Assembly (NCBI RefSeq): GCF_900105755.1
Contig: NZ_FNTQ01000001.1
Coordinates: forward strand, 3,720,001-3,784,000
From: Streptomyces sp. Ag109_O5-10
GTDB taxonomy: Bacteria > Actinomycetota > Actinomycetes > Streptomycetales > Streptomycetaceae
Direction: 5' to 3'
DNA length: 64,000 nucleotides
A program made the translations under genes and the position numbers. Below are positions 31,658 to 40,333 of the stretch, piece by piece (within the stretch, counting starts at the first letter, position 1; each line of letters begins with the position of its first letter). The notes below the pieces were generated by a model. The model made no database searches. It was not told the origin of the DNA and saw only the letters and a program-made list of their open reading frames with translations.

Positions 31658-33505
31658 CTACTCGACCGTGACCGACTTGGCGAGGTTCCTGGGCTGGTCC
31701 ACCTCGTTGCCCCGGGCGGTGGCCAGTTCGCAGGCGAATACCTGGAGCGGGACCGTGGCGACCAGCGGCTGGAGCAGGGTCGGCGTGGCAGGGATCCGGA
31801 TCAGGTGGTCGGCGTACGGTACGACCGTCTCGTCGCCCTCCTCCGCGATCACGATGGTGCGGGCGCCGCGGGCCCGGATCTCCTGGATGTTGGACACGAT
31901 CTTGTCGTGGAGGACGGAGCGGCCACGCGGGGACGGGACCACGACCACCACCGGCAGGTCCGCCTCGATCAGCGCGATCGGCCCGTGCTTCAGCTCACCC
32001 GCCGCGAAGCCCTCGGCGTGCATGTACGCCAGCTCCTTGAGCTTCAGGGCGCCTTCGAGGGCGACCGGGTAGCCGACGTGCCGGCCGAGGAACAGCACGG
32101 TCTTCTTGTCCGCCAGCGTCCGGGCCAGCGCCCGTACCGGCTCCATGGTCTCCAGGACCCGCTCGACCTCGCCGGAGATGTGCGAGAGGTCCCGGATCAC
32201 GGCGCTGATCTCGTCGCCCCACTTGGTGCCCCGCACCTGGCCGAGGTACAGCGCCACCAGGTAGCAGGCCACCAGCTGGGTGAGGAACGCCTTGGTCGAG
32301 GCGACCGCGACCTCGGGTCCGGCGTGGGTGTACAGCACCGCGTCCGACTCCCGCGGGATCGTCGAGCCGTTGGTGTTGCAGATCGCGAGGACCTTGGAGC
32401 CCTGTTCCCGTGCGTGCCGCAGTGCCATCAGCGTGTCCATGGTCTCGCCGGACTGGGAGATGGCGATGACGAGGCTGCGCGAGTCCAGGATCGGGTCCCG
32501 GTACCGGAACTCGCTGGCCAGCTCCACCTCGCACGGGATGCGCGTCCAGTGCTCGATGGCGTACTTGGCGATCAGGCCTGCGTGGAAGGCCGTACCGCAC
32601 GCGACGATGACGACCTTGTCGATCTCACGCAGCTCGGCGGCGGAGATCCGGACCTCGTCGAGGGTCAGCGAGCCGTTCGCGTCGATACGGCCGAGCAGGG
32701 TGTCGGCGACCGCCTTGGGCTGCTCGGCGATCTCCTTGAGCATGAAGTAGTCGTAGCCCCCCTTCTCCGCTGCCGACGCGTCCCAGTCGACGTGGTACGA
32801 GCGGACGTCCGCCGGAGCGCCGTCGAAGCCCGTCACCGTCACGCCGTCCCGGCGCAGCTCCACCACCTGGTCCTGGCCCAGCTCGATCGCGGAACGCGTG
32901 TGGGCGATGAACGCGGCGACGTCCGAGGCGAGAAAGGCCTCGCCCTCTCCGACGCCCACCACGAGCGGGGAGTTCCGGCGTGCGCCGACGACCACGTCCG
33001 GATCGTCGGCGTGCACCGCGACCAGCGTGAACGCGCCCTCCAGCCGCCGGCACACCAGCCGCATCGCCTCGGCGAGGTCGGCGGTGCCGGAGAACTCCTC
33101 GGCGAGCAGGTGCGCGACCACCTCGGTGTCCGTCTCGGAGGCGAGGTCGTGCCCGCGCTCGGCCAACTCAGCGCGCAGCGCGGCGAAGTTCTCGATGATC
33201 CCGTTGTGGACGACGGCGACCCGGCCCGCGTTGTCCAGGTGCGGGTGCGCGTTGGCGTCCGTCGGCCCGCCGTGCGTGGCCCACCGGGTGTGCCCGATGC
33301 AGGTGCCACCGGCCGGCAGCGGCCGCTCCGTCAGCTCCTTCTCCAGGTTGACCAGCTTCCCGGCCTTCTTCGCCGAGGCGAGCCCGCCGTCCGCGAGCAC
33401 GGCGACGCCCGCCGAGTCGTACCCGCGGTACTCCAGCCGCTTGAGCCCGGCGACCACCACATCGAGCGCCGACTGCGCCCCCACGTATCCCACGATTCCG
33501 CACAT
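31658..33505 (-). CDS. glmS: Glucosamine-fructose-6-phosphate aminotransferase
   Basis: A 615-aa enzyme making glucosamine-6-P from fructose-6-P and glutamine, the first step to UDP-GlcNAc. The N-terminal Ntn glutaminase domain begins MCGIVGYVG with the catalytic Cys after Met removal. Two SIS sugar-isomerase domains follow (about 285-610; CGTAFHAG, ISQSGETMDTLMALR, HVGYPVALEGALKLKELAYMHAEGFAAGELKHGPIALI), and the C-terminus PRNLAKSVTVE is conserved. The ATG must be at 33505 to expose Cys1. I see no glmS ribozyme in the 214-bp gap upstream. Works with glmM, 2.8 kb away. Confidence 0.97.
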   Translation of the reverse strand: MCGIVGYVGAQSALDVVVAGLKRLEYRGYDSAGVAVLADGGLASAKKAGKLVNLEKELTERPLPAGGTCIGHTRWATHGGPTDANAHPHLDNAGRVAVVHNGIIENFAALRAELAERGHDLASETDTEVVAHLLAEEFSGTADLAEAMRLVCRRLEGAFTLVAVHADDPDVVVGARRNSPLVVGVGEGEAFLASDVAAFIAHTRSAIELGQDQVVELRRDGVTVTGFDGAPADVRSYHVDWDASAAEKGGYDYFMLKEIAEQPKAVADTLLGRIDANGSLTLDEVRISAAELREIDKVVIVACGTAFHAGLIAKYAIEHWTRIPCEVELASEFRYRDPILDSRSLVIAISQSGETMDTLMALRHAREQGSKVLAICNTNGSTIPRESDAVLYTHAGPEVAVASTKAFLTQLVACYLVALYLGQVRGTKWGDEISAVIRDLSHISGEVERVLETMEPVRALARTLADKKTVLFLGRHVGYPVALEGALKLKELAYMHAEGFAAGELKHGPIALIEADLPVVVVVPSPRGRSVLHDKIVSNIQEIRARGARTIVIAEEGDETVVPYADHLIRIPATPTLLQPLVATVPLQVFACELATARGNEVDQPRNLAKSVTVE

Positions 33506-33719
33506 GAGCGGCAGCCTAAGCGCCGACCCCCGCCCGAACACGGCTCAGCGTGCCCGAAATCGGAAATCATCCAGCCCCTGCGCACCGCGATCCACGCCCC
33601 ACCGGGCCGCCGGGCCGGCGGACCGAAGAGCGGCGGAGTCGTCCTGTCCTTCGCATGCTCAGAACCCCACGTGACCGACCCCACCCCCCACCCCGTTCAA
33701 ACTCCGTTAACAATGGAAT
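33506..33719. promoter_or_regulatory. Divergent glmS/coaA promoter region
   Basis: 214 bp between divergent housekeeping genes. The part next to coaA is relatively AT-rich (CTCCGTTAACAATGGAATGTG). I cannot place -10/-35 boxes with confidence and see no ribozyme or riboswitch-like conserved core. Confidence 0.5.
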
Positions 33720-34709
33720 GTGATCTCTCCGGTCTCCCCGATGCCCCGGAGCGCCCACCGGCACAGGCCGGAGGCGACTCCCTACGTCGACCTCACCCGC
33801 TCCGAGTGGAGCGCGCTGCGCGACAAGACGCCGTTGCCGCTCACCGCCGAGGAGGTCGAGAAGCTGCGCGGCCTCGGCGACGTGATCGACCTCGACGAGG
33901 TGCGGGACATCTATCTCCCGCTGTCCCGGCTGCTCAATCTGTACGTCGGTGCCACGGACGGCCTCAGGGGCGCCCTGAACACCTTCCTCGGCGAGCAGGG
34001 CTCCCAGTCCGGCACCCCGTTCGTCATAGGCGTCGCCGGTTCGGTGGCCGTCGGGAAGTCCACCGTCGCCCGGCTCCTGCAGGCCCTGCTCTCCCGCTGG
34101 CCGGAGCACCCCCGCGTCGAGCTGGTGACCACGGACGGCTTCCTGCTCCCCACCAGGGAGCTCGAAGCCCGCGGCCTGATGTCCCGCAAGGGCTTCCCCG
34201 AGTCGTACGACCGCCGGGCCCTGACCCGCTTCGTCGCCGACATCAAGGCCGGCAAGGACGTGGTCACCGCCCCCGTCTACTCCCACCTCATCTACGACAT
34301 CGTGCCGGACCGGAAGCTCACCGTCCGCCGGCCGGACATCCTCATCGTCGAGGGCCTCAACGTCCTCCAGCCCGCCCTCCCCGGTCAGGACGGCCGCACC
34401 CGGGTCGGTCTCGCCGACTACTTCGACTTCAGCGTGTACGTCGACGCGAGCACCGAGGACATCGAGCGCTGGTACCTCAACCGGTTCCGCAAGCTGCGCG
34501 CGACCGCCTTCCAGAACCCGGACTCGTACTTCCGCAAGTACACCCAGGTGTCCGAGGAGGAGGCCGTCGACTACGCCCGCGGCCTCTGGCGGACCATCAA
34601 CAAGCCCAACCTGGTGGAGAACATCGCCCCGACCCGCGGCCGCGCCGCCCTGGTCGTCCGCAAGGGACCGGACCACAAGGTGCAGCGACTGCGGCTCCGC
34701 AAGCTCTAG
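33720..34709 (+). CDS. coaA: Type I pantothenate kinase
   Basis: A 329-aa kinase phosphorylating pantothenate, the first and controlling step of CoA synthesis. The P-loop is GVAGSVAVGKST (104-115), followed by VELVTTDGFLLPTRELEARGLMSRKGFPESYD (substrate-binding region), YSHLIYDIVP, ILIVEGLNVLQP and FDFSVYVDASTEDIERWYLNRF. The length is slightly longer than the E. coli enzyme because of the N-terminus. GTG 33720 gives MISPVS; an ATG at 33741 is possible. Followed at 21 bp by the DUF389 gene. Confidence 0.96.
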   Translation: MISPVSPMPRSAHRHRPEATPYVDLTRSEWSALRDKTPLPLTAEEVEKLRGLGDVIDLDEVRDIYLPLSRLLNLYVGATDGLRGALNTFLGEQGSQSGTPFVIGVAGSVAVGKSTVARLLQALLSRWPEHPRVELVTTDGFLLPTRELEARGLMSRKGFPESYDRRALTRFVADIKAGKDVVTAPVYSHLIYDIVPDRKLTVRRPDILIVEGLNVLQPALPGQDGRTRVGLADYFDFSVYVDASTEDIERWYLNRFRKLRATAFQNPDSYFRKYTQVSEEEAVDYARGLWRTINKPNLVENIAPTRGRAALVVRKGPDHKVQRLRLRKL

Positions 34710-34730
34710 AGCGCCTGTTAAAAAGGCGTC

Positions 34731-35678
34731 ATGCTGCATCTGCGCCTGATCACCCCGGCCGACCGCACGGACGACGCGGTCCGTCTGATCGAGGCGACCG
34801 TGGGCACCGCGCACCTGGTCGTGCTGCCGGGCGCGGCCCGCGACCCGGCCGGGGACGTCGTGATGTGCGACGTGGCCCGCGAGGCCGGTGACGAACTCAT
34901 CCGCGGGCTGCGGGCGTTGGACCTCGACCGCACCGGCTCGATCGCGGTCCAGGACATCGACCTGAGCCTGTCCCACCATGCCGACAAGGCCGAGGCGGAG
35001 GCCCCGGGCGAGGGCGCCGACGCGGTGCTGTGGGAGGGGCTGACCGAGGCGACCCACGAGGAGTCGACGCTGTCGGTCACCTACGTCGCCTTCATCACCC
35101 TGGCCACGATGATCGCGGCCTGCGGTGTCGTCCTGGACAACGCGATCCTGATCGTGGGCGCGATGGCGGTGGGTCCGGAGTTCGGCCCGCTGGCCGGCCT
35201 GTGCACGGCACTGGTGCGGCGCCGGCCCCGCCTGGCGGTGCGCTCCGTCGTCGCGCTGCTGGTCGGCTTCGCGGTGGCGATGCTCGTGACGGTGGGCTTC
35301 ACCTGTCTCATGGACGGCCTCGGCCTGTTCACGAGGGTGCAGCTGGAGGCGGAACGCCCGAACACCAACTTCATCTACCGCCCCGACGCCTTCTCGTTCG
35401 TCGTCGCGGTCCTGGCCGGCATCGCCGGCATACTCTCCCTGACCTCGGCGAAGTCCGGTGCCCTGGTGGGTGTCGCCATCTCGGTGACGACGGTCCCGGC
35501 TGCCGCGAACGCGGCCGTGGCCTTCGCCTTCACGGAGTACCGCCAGGCATGGGGTTCCTCGGAACAACTGCTGCTGAACCTGCTGGGGATCGTGCTGGCG
35601 GGAACGCTGACGCTGCTGGCCCAGAAGTGGTTCTGGGCCAGCCGGCGTGCGCGCACGGCGAAGGCGGGCGGTTCCTAG
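34731..35678 (+). CDS. DUF389 integral membrane protein
   Basis: A 315-aa membrane protein. A soluble N-terminal part (about 1-110) precedes the DUF389 region with at least five membrane segments: YVAFITLATMIAACGVVL, NAILIVGAMAVGPEFGPLAGLC, LAVRSVVALLVGFAVAMLVTV, FVVAVLAGIAGILSLTSAKSG and LLLNLLGIVLAGTLTLLA. Function unknown across the family. The stop codon overlaps the stop of the opposite gene: the tetranucleotide CTAG at 35675-35678 serves both strands. Confidence 0.88.
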   Translation: MLHLRLITPADRTDDAVRLIEATVGTAHLVVLPGAARDPAGDVVMCDVAREAGDELIRGLRALDLDRTGSIAVQDIDLSLSHHADKAEAEAPGEGADAVLWEGLTEATHEESTLSVTYVAFITLATMIAACGVVLDNAILIVGAMAVGPEFGPLAGLCTALVRRRPRLAVRSVVALLVGFAVAMLVTVGFTCLMDGLGLFTRVQLEAERPNTNFIYRPDAFSFVVAVLAGIAGILSLTSAKSGALVGVAISVTTVPAAANAAVAFAFTEYRQAWGSSEQLLLNLLGIVLAGTLTLLAQKWFWASRRARTAKAGGS

Positions 35679-36205
35679 AACCGCCGCTCGCAGTTCGTGA
35701 TGGTGTCGCCGGAGTCGGCGAACACCGTGTCCGTGCCGCCTCCGCAGTCCACCGTGTCACCGCCGGTGTTGTCCTCCACGCCGACCGTGTCGCTGCGGCC
35801 GTTGGTCTTCACGCTGTCGGTGCCCGTACCGGCATCGGCGGTGGTGCTGACATTGGCGGTGGAGCCGTCGAAGCTGTCGTTCCCGTCGCCCAGCTGTACC
35901 GCGAGCCGGGTGACCGTGGCGGCGCTGCCGCAGTCCGCGGTGTTGGCGTCCACCCGGGTACAGCCCGGGCCGATCGCGATGCCCGTGGTGTCCGTGAGGA
36001 TCAGCCGGCCGGTGGATGTGCTGGCCGTGACCACGTTGTTCACTCCGGTACGCGCCTGGAGTCCGACCAGGCCGCCGAAGATGCGGAACGCCGTGGAGCC
36101 CGGTGGCTGGGCGGCGGCGGCCGGGGTGGCGGACGAGGTGACGACGAGGCCCGCGACCAGAACCGGACCGGCCGCTCGCTTCAGGAGGGTGCTCACGATC
36201 TTCAT
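35675..36205 (-). CDS. Secreted protein with GDGND-type calcium-binding-like repeats
   Basis: A 176-aa exported protein. The signal peptide MKIVSTLLKRAAGPVLVAGL continues to an AAAA cleavage region near residue 33. The mature part is rich in Thr, Asp and Gly, with a hemolysin-like repeat LGDGNDSFDGS and related T.D/G.DTV segments (AGTGTDSV, SDTVGVEDNTGGDTVDCGGG, TDTVFADSGDTITNC), suggesting a short beta-roll with Ca2+ sites. Three to four Cys could form disulfides. GGAAGAG precedes the ATG. Biological role unknown. Convergent with the DUF389 gene with overlapping stops. Confidence 0.8.
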   Translation of the reverse strand: MKIVSTLLKRAAGPVLVAGLVVTSSATPAAAAQPPGSTAFRIFGGLVGLQARTGVNNVVTASTSTGRLILTDTTGIAIGPGCTRVDANTADCGSAATVTRLAVQLGDGNDSFDGSTANVSTTADAGTGTDSVKTNGRSDTVGVEDNTGGDTVDCGGGTDTVFADSGDTITNCERRF

Positions 36206-36305
36206 GCTGTGTTTCTCTTCCGTCGAGGGGGTGCCGCACAGAGCGGCCTCGACGCAAGAGAAACAGTCAGTGATCGGTCACGCACTTTTTGCTACGCCCT
36301 GAGGC

Positions 36306-37664
36306 TCAACCCAGCGCCGACTTCACCGCGTCGGCCAGCCGCCCCGCCACCGACCGGGCCTGCTCGATGTCGGCCGCCTCGACCATCACCCGCACCAGCG
36401 GCTCCGTGCCCGACGGGCGAAGCAGCACCCGCCCGGTCTCCCCGAGCTCCCGCTCCGCCTCGGCGACCGCCGCCGCCAGGTCCGCGGAGGTCCTCACCCG
36501 CGACCTGTCGACGTCCGGCACGTTGATCAGCACCTGCGGCAGCCGCTCCATCACGCCCGCCAGCTCCCGCAGCGACCGCCCGGTCTCGGCGACCCGCGCC
36601 GCCAGCAGCAGCCCGGTCAGCGTGCCGTCACCGGTCGTCGCGTGGTCGAGGATGATGACGTGGCCGGACTGCTCGCCGCCGAGGGCGTAGCCGTGCTCCT
36701 TCATCTCCTCCAGCACGTACCGGTCGCCGACCGCGGTCTGCACGAGGTGCAGCCCCTCCCGCTCCAGCGCCAGCTTGAAGCCGAGGTTGGACATGACGGT
36801 GGCGACGACGGTGTCGGCGCGCAGCGCGCCCCGCTCCCGCATGGCGAGGGCGAGCACGGCCATGATCTGGTCGCCGTCGACCTCCTCGCCGGTGTGGTCG
36901 ACGGCCAGGCAGCGGTCCGCGTCCCCGTCGTGCGCGATGCCGAAGTCCGCGCCGTGCTCGACGACCGCGGCCTTGAGCTTGCCGAGGTGGGTCGAGCCGC
37001 AACCGTCGTTGATGTTGAGCCCGTCCGGCTCCGCGCCGATGGTGACGAGCTCGGCACCGGCCCGGCGGAACGCCTCCGGCGAGACCCCCGCGGCCGCGCC
37101 GTGCGCCTCGTCCAGGACGATCTTCAGCCCGTCCAGCCGGTTCGGGAGCACGCCGAGGAGATGGGTGACGTACTGCTCGAAGCCCTCGTCGTACGACCGC
37201 ACCCGCCCCACGCCCGCGCCCGTCGGCCGCTCCCACGGCTCGCCGTGCCGGTGGGACTCGTACACCGACTCGATGCGGTCCTCCAGCTCGTCGTCGAGCT
37301 TGTGACCGCCACGGGCGAGGAACTTGATGCCGTTGTCGGGCATGGCGTTGTGGCTGGCGGAGAGCATGACGCCGAGGTCGGCGCCGAGCGCGCCGGTCAG
37401 GAACGCGACCGCCGGTGTCGGGAGGACGCCCACGCTCAGGACGTCGACGCCGGCGCTGGCCAGGCCCGCGACCACGGCGGCCTCCAGGAACTCCCCGGAC
37501 GCACGCGGATCCCGTCCGACGACCGCCGTCGGCCGGTGGCCCTCGAACGTGCCCGCCTCGGCCAGCACGTGCGCCGCCGCGACGGACAGGCCGAGCGCCA
37601 TCTCGGCGGTCAGGTCCGCGTTGGCGACACCGCGCACGCCGTCCGTACCGAAGAGTCGTCCCAC
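36306..37664 (-). CDS. glmM: Phosphoglucosamine mutase
   Basis: A 452-aa mutase interconverting GlcN-6-P and GlcN-1-P for UDP-GlcNAc synthesis. It begins GRLFGTDGVRG and carries the phosphoserine loop MLSASHNAMPDNG (active Ser104), Mg site AHDGDADRCLAVD, sugar loop ALGGEQSGHVI and phosphate-binding RPSGTEPLVRVMVE. GTG 37664 has a perfect AGGAGG 6 nt upstream, so the longer in-frame start at 37721 is rejected. Downstream of rpsI across a terminator. Confidence 0.97.
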   Translation of the reverse strand: MGRLFGTDGVRGVANADLTAEMALGLSVAAAHVLAEAGTFEGHRPTAVVGRDPRASGEFLEAAVVAGLASAGVDVLSVGVLPTPAVAFLTGALGADLGVMLSASHNAMPDNGIKFLARGGHKLDDELEDRIESVYESHRHGEPWERPTGAGVGRVRSYDEGFEQYVTHLLGVLPNRLDGLKIVLDEAHGAAAGVSPEAFRRAGAELVTIGAEPDGLNINDGCGSTHLGKLKAAVVEHGADFGIAHDGDADRCLAVDHTGEEVDGDQIMAVLALAMRERGALRADTVVATVMSNLGFKLALEREGLHLVQTAVGDRYVLEEMKEHGYALGGEQSGHVIILDHATTGDGTLTGLLLAARVAETGRSLRELAGVMERLPQVLINVPDVDRSRVRTSADLAAAVAEAERELGETGRVLLRPSGTEPLVRVMVEAADIEQARSVAGRLADAVKSALG

Positions 37665-37778
37665 TTGTCCTCCTGAAGAAGCGTCTTTGCTGCCAGGAAA
37701 TGATGACAGGCGCTTAGTCATGCGATCACACCAGCCTTTGAGCGTCTTGTGTCGTTATACGCCCTTGACCGGGATAAA

Positions 37779-37821
37779 CGAACGCCCCGGTGGCACATGT
37801 GGCGTGCCGCCGGGGCGTTCG
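37779..37821 (-). terminator. Terminator after rplM-rpsI
   Basis: A 17-bp stem (CGAACGCCCCGGTGGCA against its near-complement, one G-T pair) with a 9-nt loop, 24 nt beyond the rpsI stop. Strong factor-independent-type hairpin separating the ribosomal pair from glmM. Confidence 0.88.
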
Positions 37822-37844
37822 GAGTACGTGCAGGCAGCTGGTGA

Positions 37845-38357
37845 TTAGCGCTTGCTGTACTGCGGGGCCTTGCGGGCCTTCTTCAGACCGGCCTTCTTGC
37901 GCTCGACCGCACGGTCGTCGCGCTTGAGGAAGCCGGCCTTCTTGAGCGGGCCGCGGTTGTTGTCGACGTCGGCCTCGTTCAGCGCGCGGGCGACACCGAG
38001 ACGGAGCGCACCGGCCTGACCGGAGACACCGCCACCGGCGATGCGGGCGACGACGTCGTAACGGCCCTCGAGCTCGAGCACCTTGAAGGGCTCGTTGACT
38101 TCCTGCTGGTGCACCTTGTTCGGGAAGTAGTCCTCGAGGGTGCGGCCGTTGATCTTCCACTTGCCGGTGCCCGGGACGATCCGGACGCGGGCGATGGCGT
38201 TCTTGCGACGGCCCAGGCCGGCGGCCGGCTGCGGGTCGCCGAAGCGGGACGCGAGGGACTCGGAGGTGTACTCGCCCTCGACGGGGACGTCCGACTCCGT
38301 GGTGTAGCTGTCGATGTCAAGCTCTTCGAGCGGCTGCTCGGCAGTGGTCTCGGCCAC
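37845..38357 (-). CDS. rpsI: 30S ribosomal protein S9
   Basis: 170 aa. The S9 core (about 48-170) has GRRKNAIARVRIVPGTGKWKINGR, GGGVSGQAGALRLGVARAL and the conserved tail GLKKARKAPQYSKR reaching the P-site tRNA. The N-terminal 45 residues are an acidic extension (EEQPLEELDIDSYTT-type) common in actinobacteria. GTG start with GAGGAG upstream. Second gene of rplM-rpsI. Confidence 0.98.
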   Translation of the reverse strand: MAETTAEQPLEELDIDSYTTESDVPVEGEYTSESLASRFGDPQPAAGLGRRKNAIARVRIVPGTGKWKINGRTLEDYFPNKVHQQEVNEPFKVLELEGRYDVVARIAGGGVSGQAGALRLGVARALNEADVDNNRGPLKKAGFLKRDDRAVERKKAGLKKARKAPQYSKR

Positions 38358-38399
38358 GATGCTCCTCAGATTCTCTTCAGTCTTAGGGGGTGGCCGGGA

Positions 38400-38843
38400 T
38401 TACTGCGCGACCTGGGTGATCTCGAACGGAACCGGCTGCTGGGCAGCGTGCGGGTGGTTCTCGCCGCGGTAGACCTTCAGCTTGGTGAGCATCTGACGGC
38501 CCAGGGTGTTCTTGGGGAGCATGCCCTTGACGGCCTTCTCGATGGCCTTCTCGGGGTTCTTGTCCAGCAGCTCGTCGTAGCGGACGGAGCGCAGACCGCC
38601 CGGGTAGCCGGAGTGGCGGTAGGCCATCTTCTGGGTCCGCTTGTTGCCGGACAGGTGCACCTTGTCGGCGTTGATGATGATGACGAAGTCACCAGCGTCG
38701 ACGTGCGGCGCGTAGATCGGCTTGTGCTTGCCGCGCAGAAGGGTCGCGGCGGTGGTGGCGAGACGACCCAGGACGATGTCCTGAGCGTCAATGACGTGCC
38801 ACTGGCGAGTCACATCGCCGGGCTTGGGGCTGTACGTACGCAC
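38400..38843 (-). CDS. rplM: 50S ribosomal protein L13
   Basis: 147 aa, the normal L13 length. Motifs: RQWHVIDAQDIVLGRLATTAA, NADKVHLSGNK, KMAYRHSGYPGGL and AVKGMLPKNTLGRQML. The start is GTG (VRTYSPKPG) with AAGAAGG upstream; the frame is open 13 codons further but without support. Leader gene of the rplM-rpsI operon. Confidence 0.97.
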   Translation of the reverse strand: MRTYSPKPGDVTRQWHVIDAQDIVLGRLATTAATLLRGKHKPIYAPHVDAGDFVIIINADKVHLSGNKRTQKMAYRHSGYPGGLRSVRYDELLDKNPEKAIEKAVKGMLPKNTLGRQMLTKLKVYRGENHPHAAQQPVPFEITQVAQ

Positions 38844-39235
38844 TTCGCAGCCTTCTTCTTCAGTGGATGGGTGCTGACACATGGCATCACTGAAGCGATC
38901 GTGCAGCTGGGGACGACAATGCCGGGGACGCTGCCCGTATGCCGCCCACTGGTAACTGCTCCAGGGAACCTAGGTAGAGGCCACTCCCGTGAGAATGAGC
39001 GGACCAATACACAACGAAGGGCAAGCGTACAAGGGTGGCCCCTGACGGGTCAAAACGAGCTCCCGCCGGCATCCGGACGAGCCGTCGCCGACCGCGGCGG
39101 GAAATCCCGGGAGCACGGCCGTACCAGGATGCGCCGTCCTGCCCCCAAAGGTCCCCCGAAAGCCCCCCGCAGGTCCCCGGTCTCCGTTCGTACAGTCGCA
39201 CCGGCACCCCCCGGCCCCCGTCTAAGATGCGCCCC
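38844..39235. promoter_or_regulatory. 392-bp region with the rplM-rpsI promoter, no gene seen
   Basis: Divergent spacer between rplM (-) and the membrane-protein gene (+). Open frames inside it lack ribosome sites and familiar protein sequence. The rplM leader probably occupies the 38850-38960 part. No specific operator was recognised. Confidence 0.5.
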
Positions 39236-40114
39236 ATGAGTTATGGGCAGGGGGGACCTCAGTCCCAGTGGGATCCGTGGAAACCGCAGTCTCAGCAGCC
39301 CTGGAGCAGCGGGGCCGGCCAGACCCCGGACTGGGCATCGCTCGCCGAGGCGTCGGAGACGCGGAACAAGCGGCGCAGAGTGCTGTTCATCGGCGGCGGC
39401 GTGGTCGCCACGCTGGCGATCGGCACCGCCGTCGCCATGGCCGTGGTGTCCGCCAGCGGTGACAACAAGGCCTCCGGCACGCCCACCAACCTGCCGGCCA
39501 GCGCCTCGCTGCCCAGCGACACGTCCGGCTCGGTGCCGTCCTTCGCCCCGACCAGCGCGCCGCCGCCGCTGGACCCGGAGGAGTTCATATCGAGCGTGCA
39601 GAAGGACACGGCTCCGCTGAGCGCCGCGACCCTCTTCCCGGGCACCCAGCTGACCATGGGCGAGACCGTCTACAAGAAGGGCGCCACGGCCGACACGAAG
39701 AAGTGCGCCACGGCCGCCAAGGGCTCCCTCCCGACCGTCCTCGACAAGGACGGCTGCACCCGTCTGCTGCGGGTCACCTACTCCAAGGACGGCGTCGCGG
39801 TCACGGTCGGCGTGGCCGTCTTCAACACCGAGGCGCAGGCGGCCAAGGCCAAGACCGACGCCGACAAGAAGGGCTTCGTGACCGCCCTGGCCGGCTCCGG
39901 CGTCAAGACCTTCTGCGACTCCGGCGTCTGCCGTACGACGACCAATTCGTACGGCCGCTACGCGTACTTCACCACCGCCGGATTCCTGAACGGCAAGGAC
40001 GTCACCACCAAGGACACCAAGGTCTTCCAGGCCGGCGACGACCTGGCGGAGTTCACCTTCCGCCAGATCCACCGCCGCGGCGAGGCCCAGGCGTCGGCGG
40101 CCGCCGACCGGTGA
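39236..40114 (+). CDS. Hypothetical membrane-anchored secreted protein
   Basis: A 292-aa protein. The Gln/Ser/Pro-rich cytoplasmic N-terminus (MSYGQGGPQSQWDPWKPQSQ) is followed by basic NKRRR, one membrane segment (about 50-70, VLFIGGGVVATLAIGTAVAMAVV), a Ser/Pro linker, and an extracellular domain (about 115-285) with three Cys (KKCATAAKG, KDGCTRLL, TFCDSGVCRTT, i.e. four including both in the last motif). It is a common Streptomyces architecture of unknown function. Followed by a hairpin terminator. Confidence 0.8.
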   Translation: MSYGQGGPQSQWDPWKPQSQQPWSSGAGQTPDWASLAEASETRNKRRRVLFIGGGVVATLAIGTAVAMAVVSASGDNKASGTPTNLPASASLPSDTSGSVPSFAPTSAPPPLDPEEFISSVQKDTAPLSAATLFPGTQLTMGETVYKKGATADTKKCATAAKGSLPTVLDKDGCTRLLRVTYSKDGVAVTVGVAVFNTEAQAAKAKTDADKKGFVTALAGSGVKTFCDSGVCRTTTNSYGRYAYFTTAGFLNGKDVTTKDTKVFQAGDDLAEFTFRQIHRRGEAQASAAADR

Positions 40115-40148
40115 CGCATCCAGGGGCGCGTGAGAGTCTCCCCCCGCT

Positions 40149-40175
40149 GGCCGGTGATCAAGGAGTTCACCGGCC
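40149..40175 (+). terminator. Terminator hairpin after the membrane-protein gene
   Basis: Perfect 9-bp stem GGCCGGTGA/TCACCGGCC with a 9-nt loop, 35 nt after the stop codon. Confidence 0.65.
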
Positions 40176-40200
40176 GGCGAACCCATGGGGGGACCCACTC

Positions 40201-40329
40201 ATGACGCACACGTCCAGACGCAGGCTGCTCACCGGCGCGGCCGGTCTCGGCGGCACAGCCCTCGCCGCCTCCGTCGTCACCGCAACCCCGGCGGCCGCCG
40301 CCTCGGGCACCGTCGTCGAACCGGCGTAG
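40201..40329 (+). CDS. 42-aa Tat-signal-like leader ORF upstream of the mannanase
   Basis: ATG at 40201 is preceded by GGGGGGA at good spacing. The product is 42 aa: a twin-arginine signal (SRRRLLTGAAGLGGTALAAS) ending PAAAASGTVVEPA. Nothing follows the signal. The stop lies 4 nt before the GTG of the mannanase gene, which has no ribosome site of its own, so the short frame probably drives that gene by translational coupling. Alternatively it is the stump of a deleted secreted protein. Confidence 0.55.
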   Translation: MTHTSRRRLLTGAAGLGGTALAASVVTATPAAAASGTVVEPA

Positions 40330-40333
40330 CGCC

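Noticed and set aside
33506..33719. glmS ribozyme upstream of glmS
   Set aside because: The leader is short, not conserved in a recognisable core, and this ribozyme is known from Firmicutes; no support in the sequence.
31805..34891. Plus-strand open frame of 1028 codons over glmS and coaA
   Set aside because: It runs antisense to glmS and out of frame with coaA; both of those have full motif sets, so this is a high-GC shadow frame.
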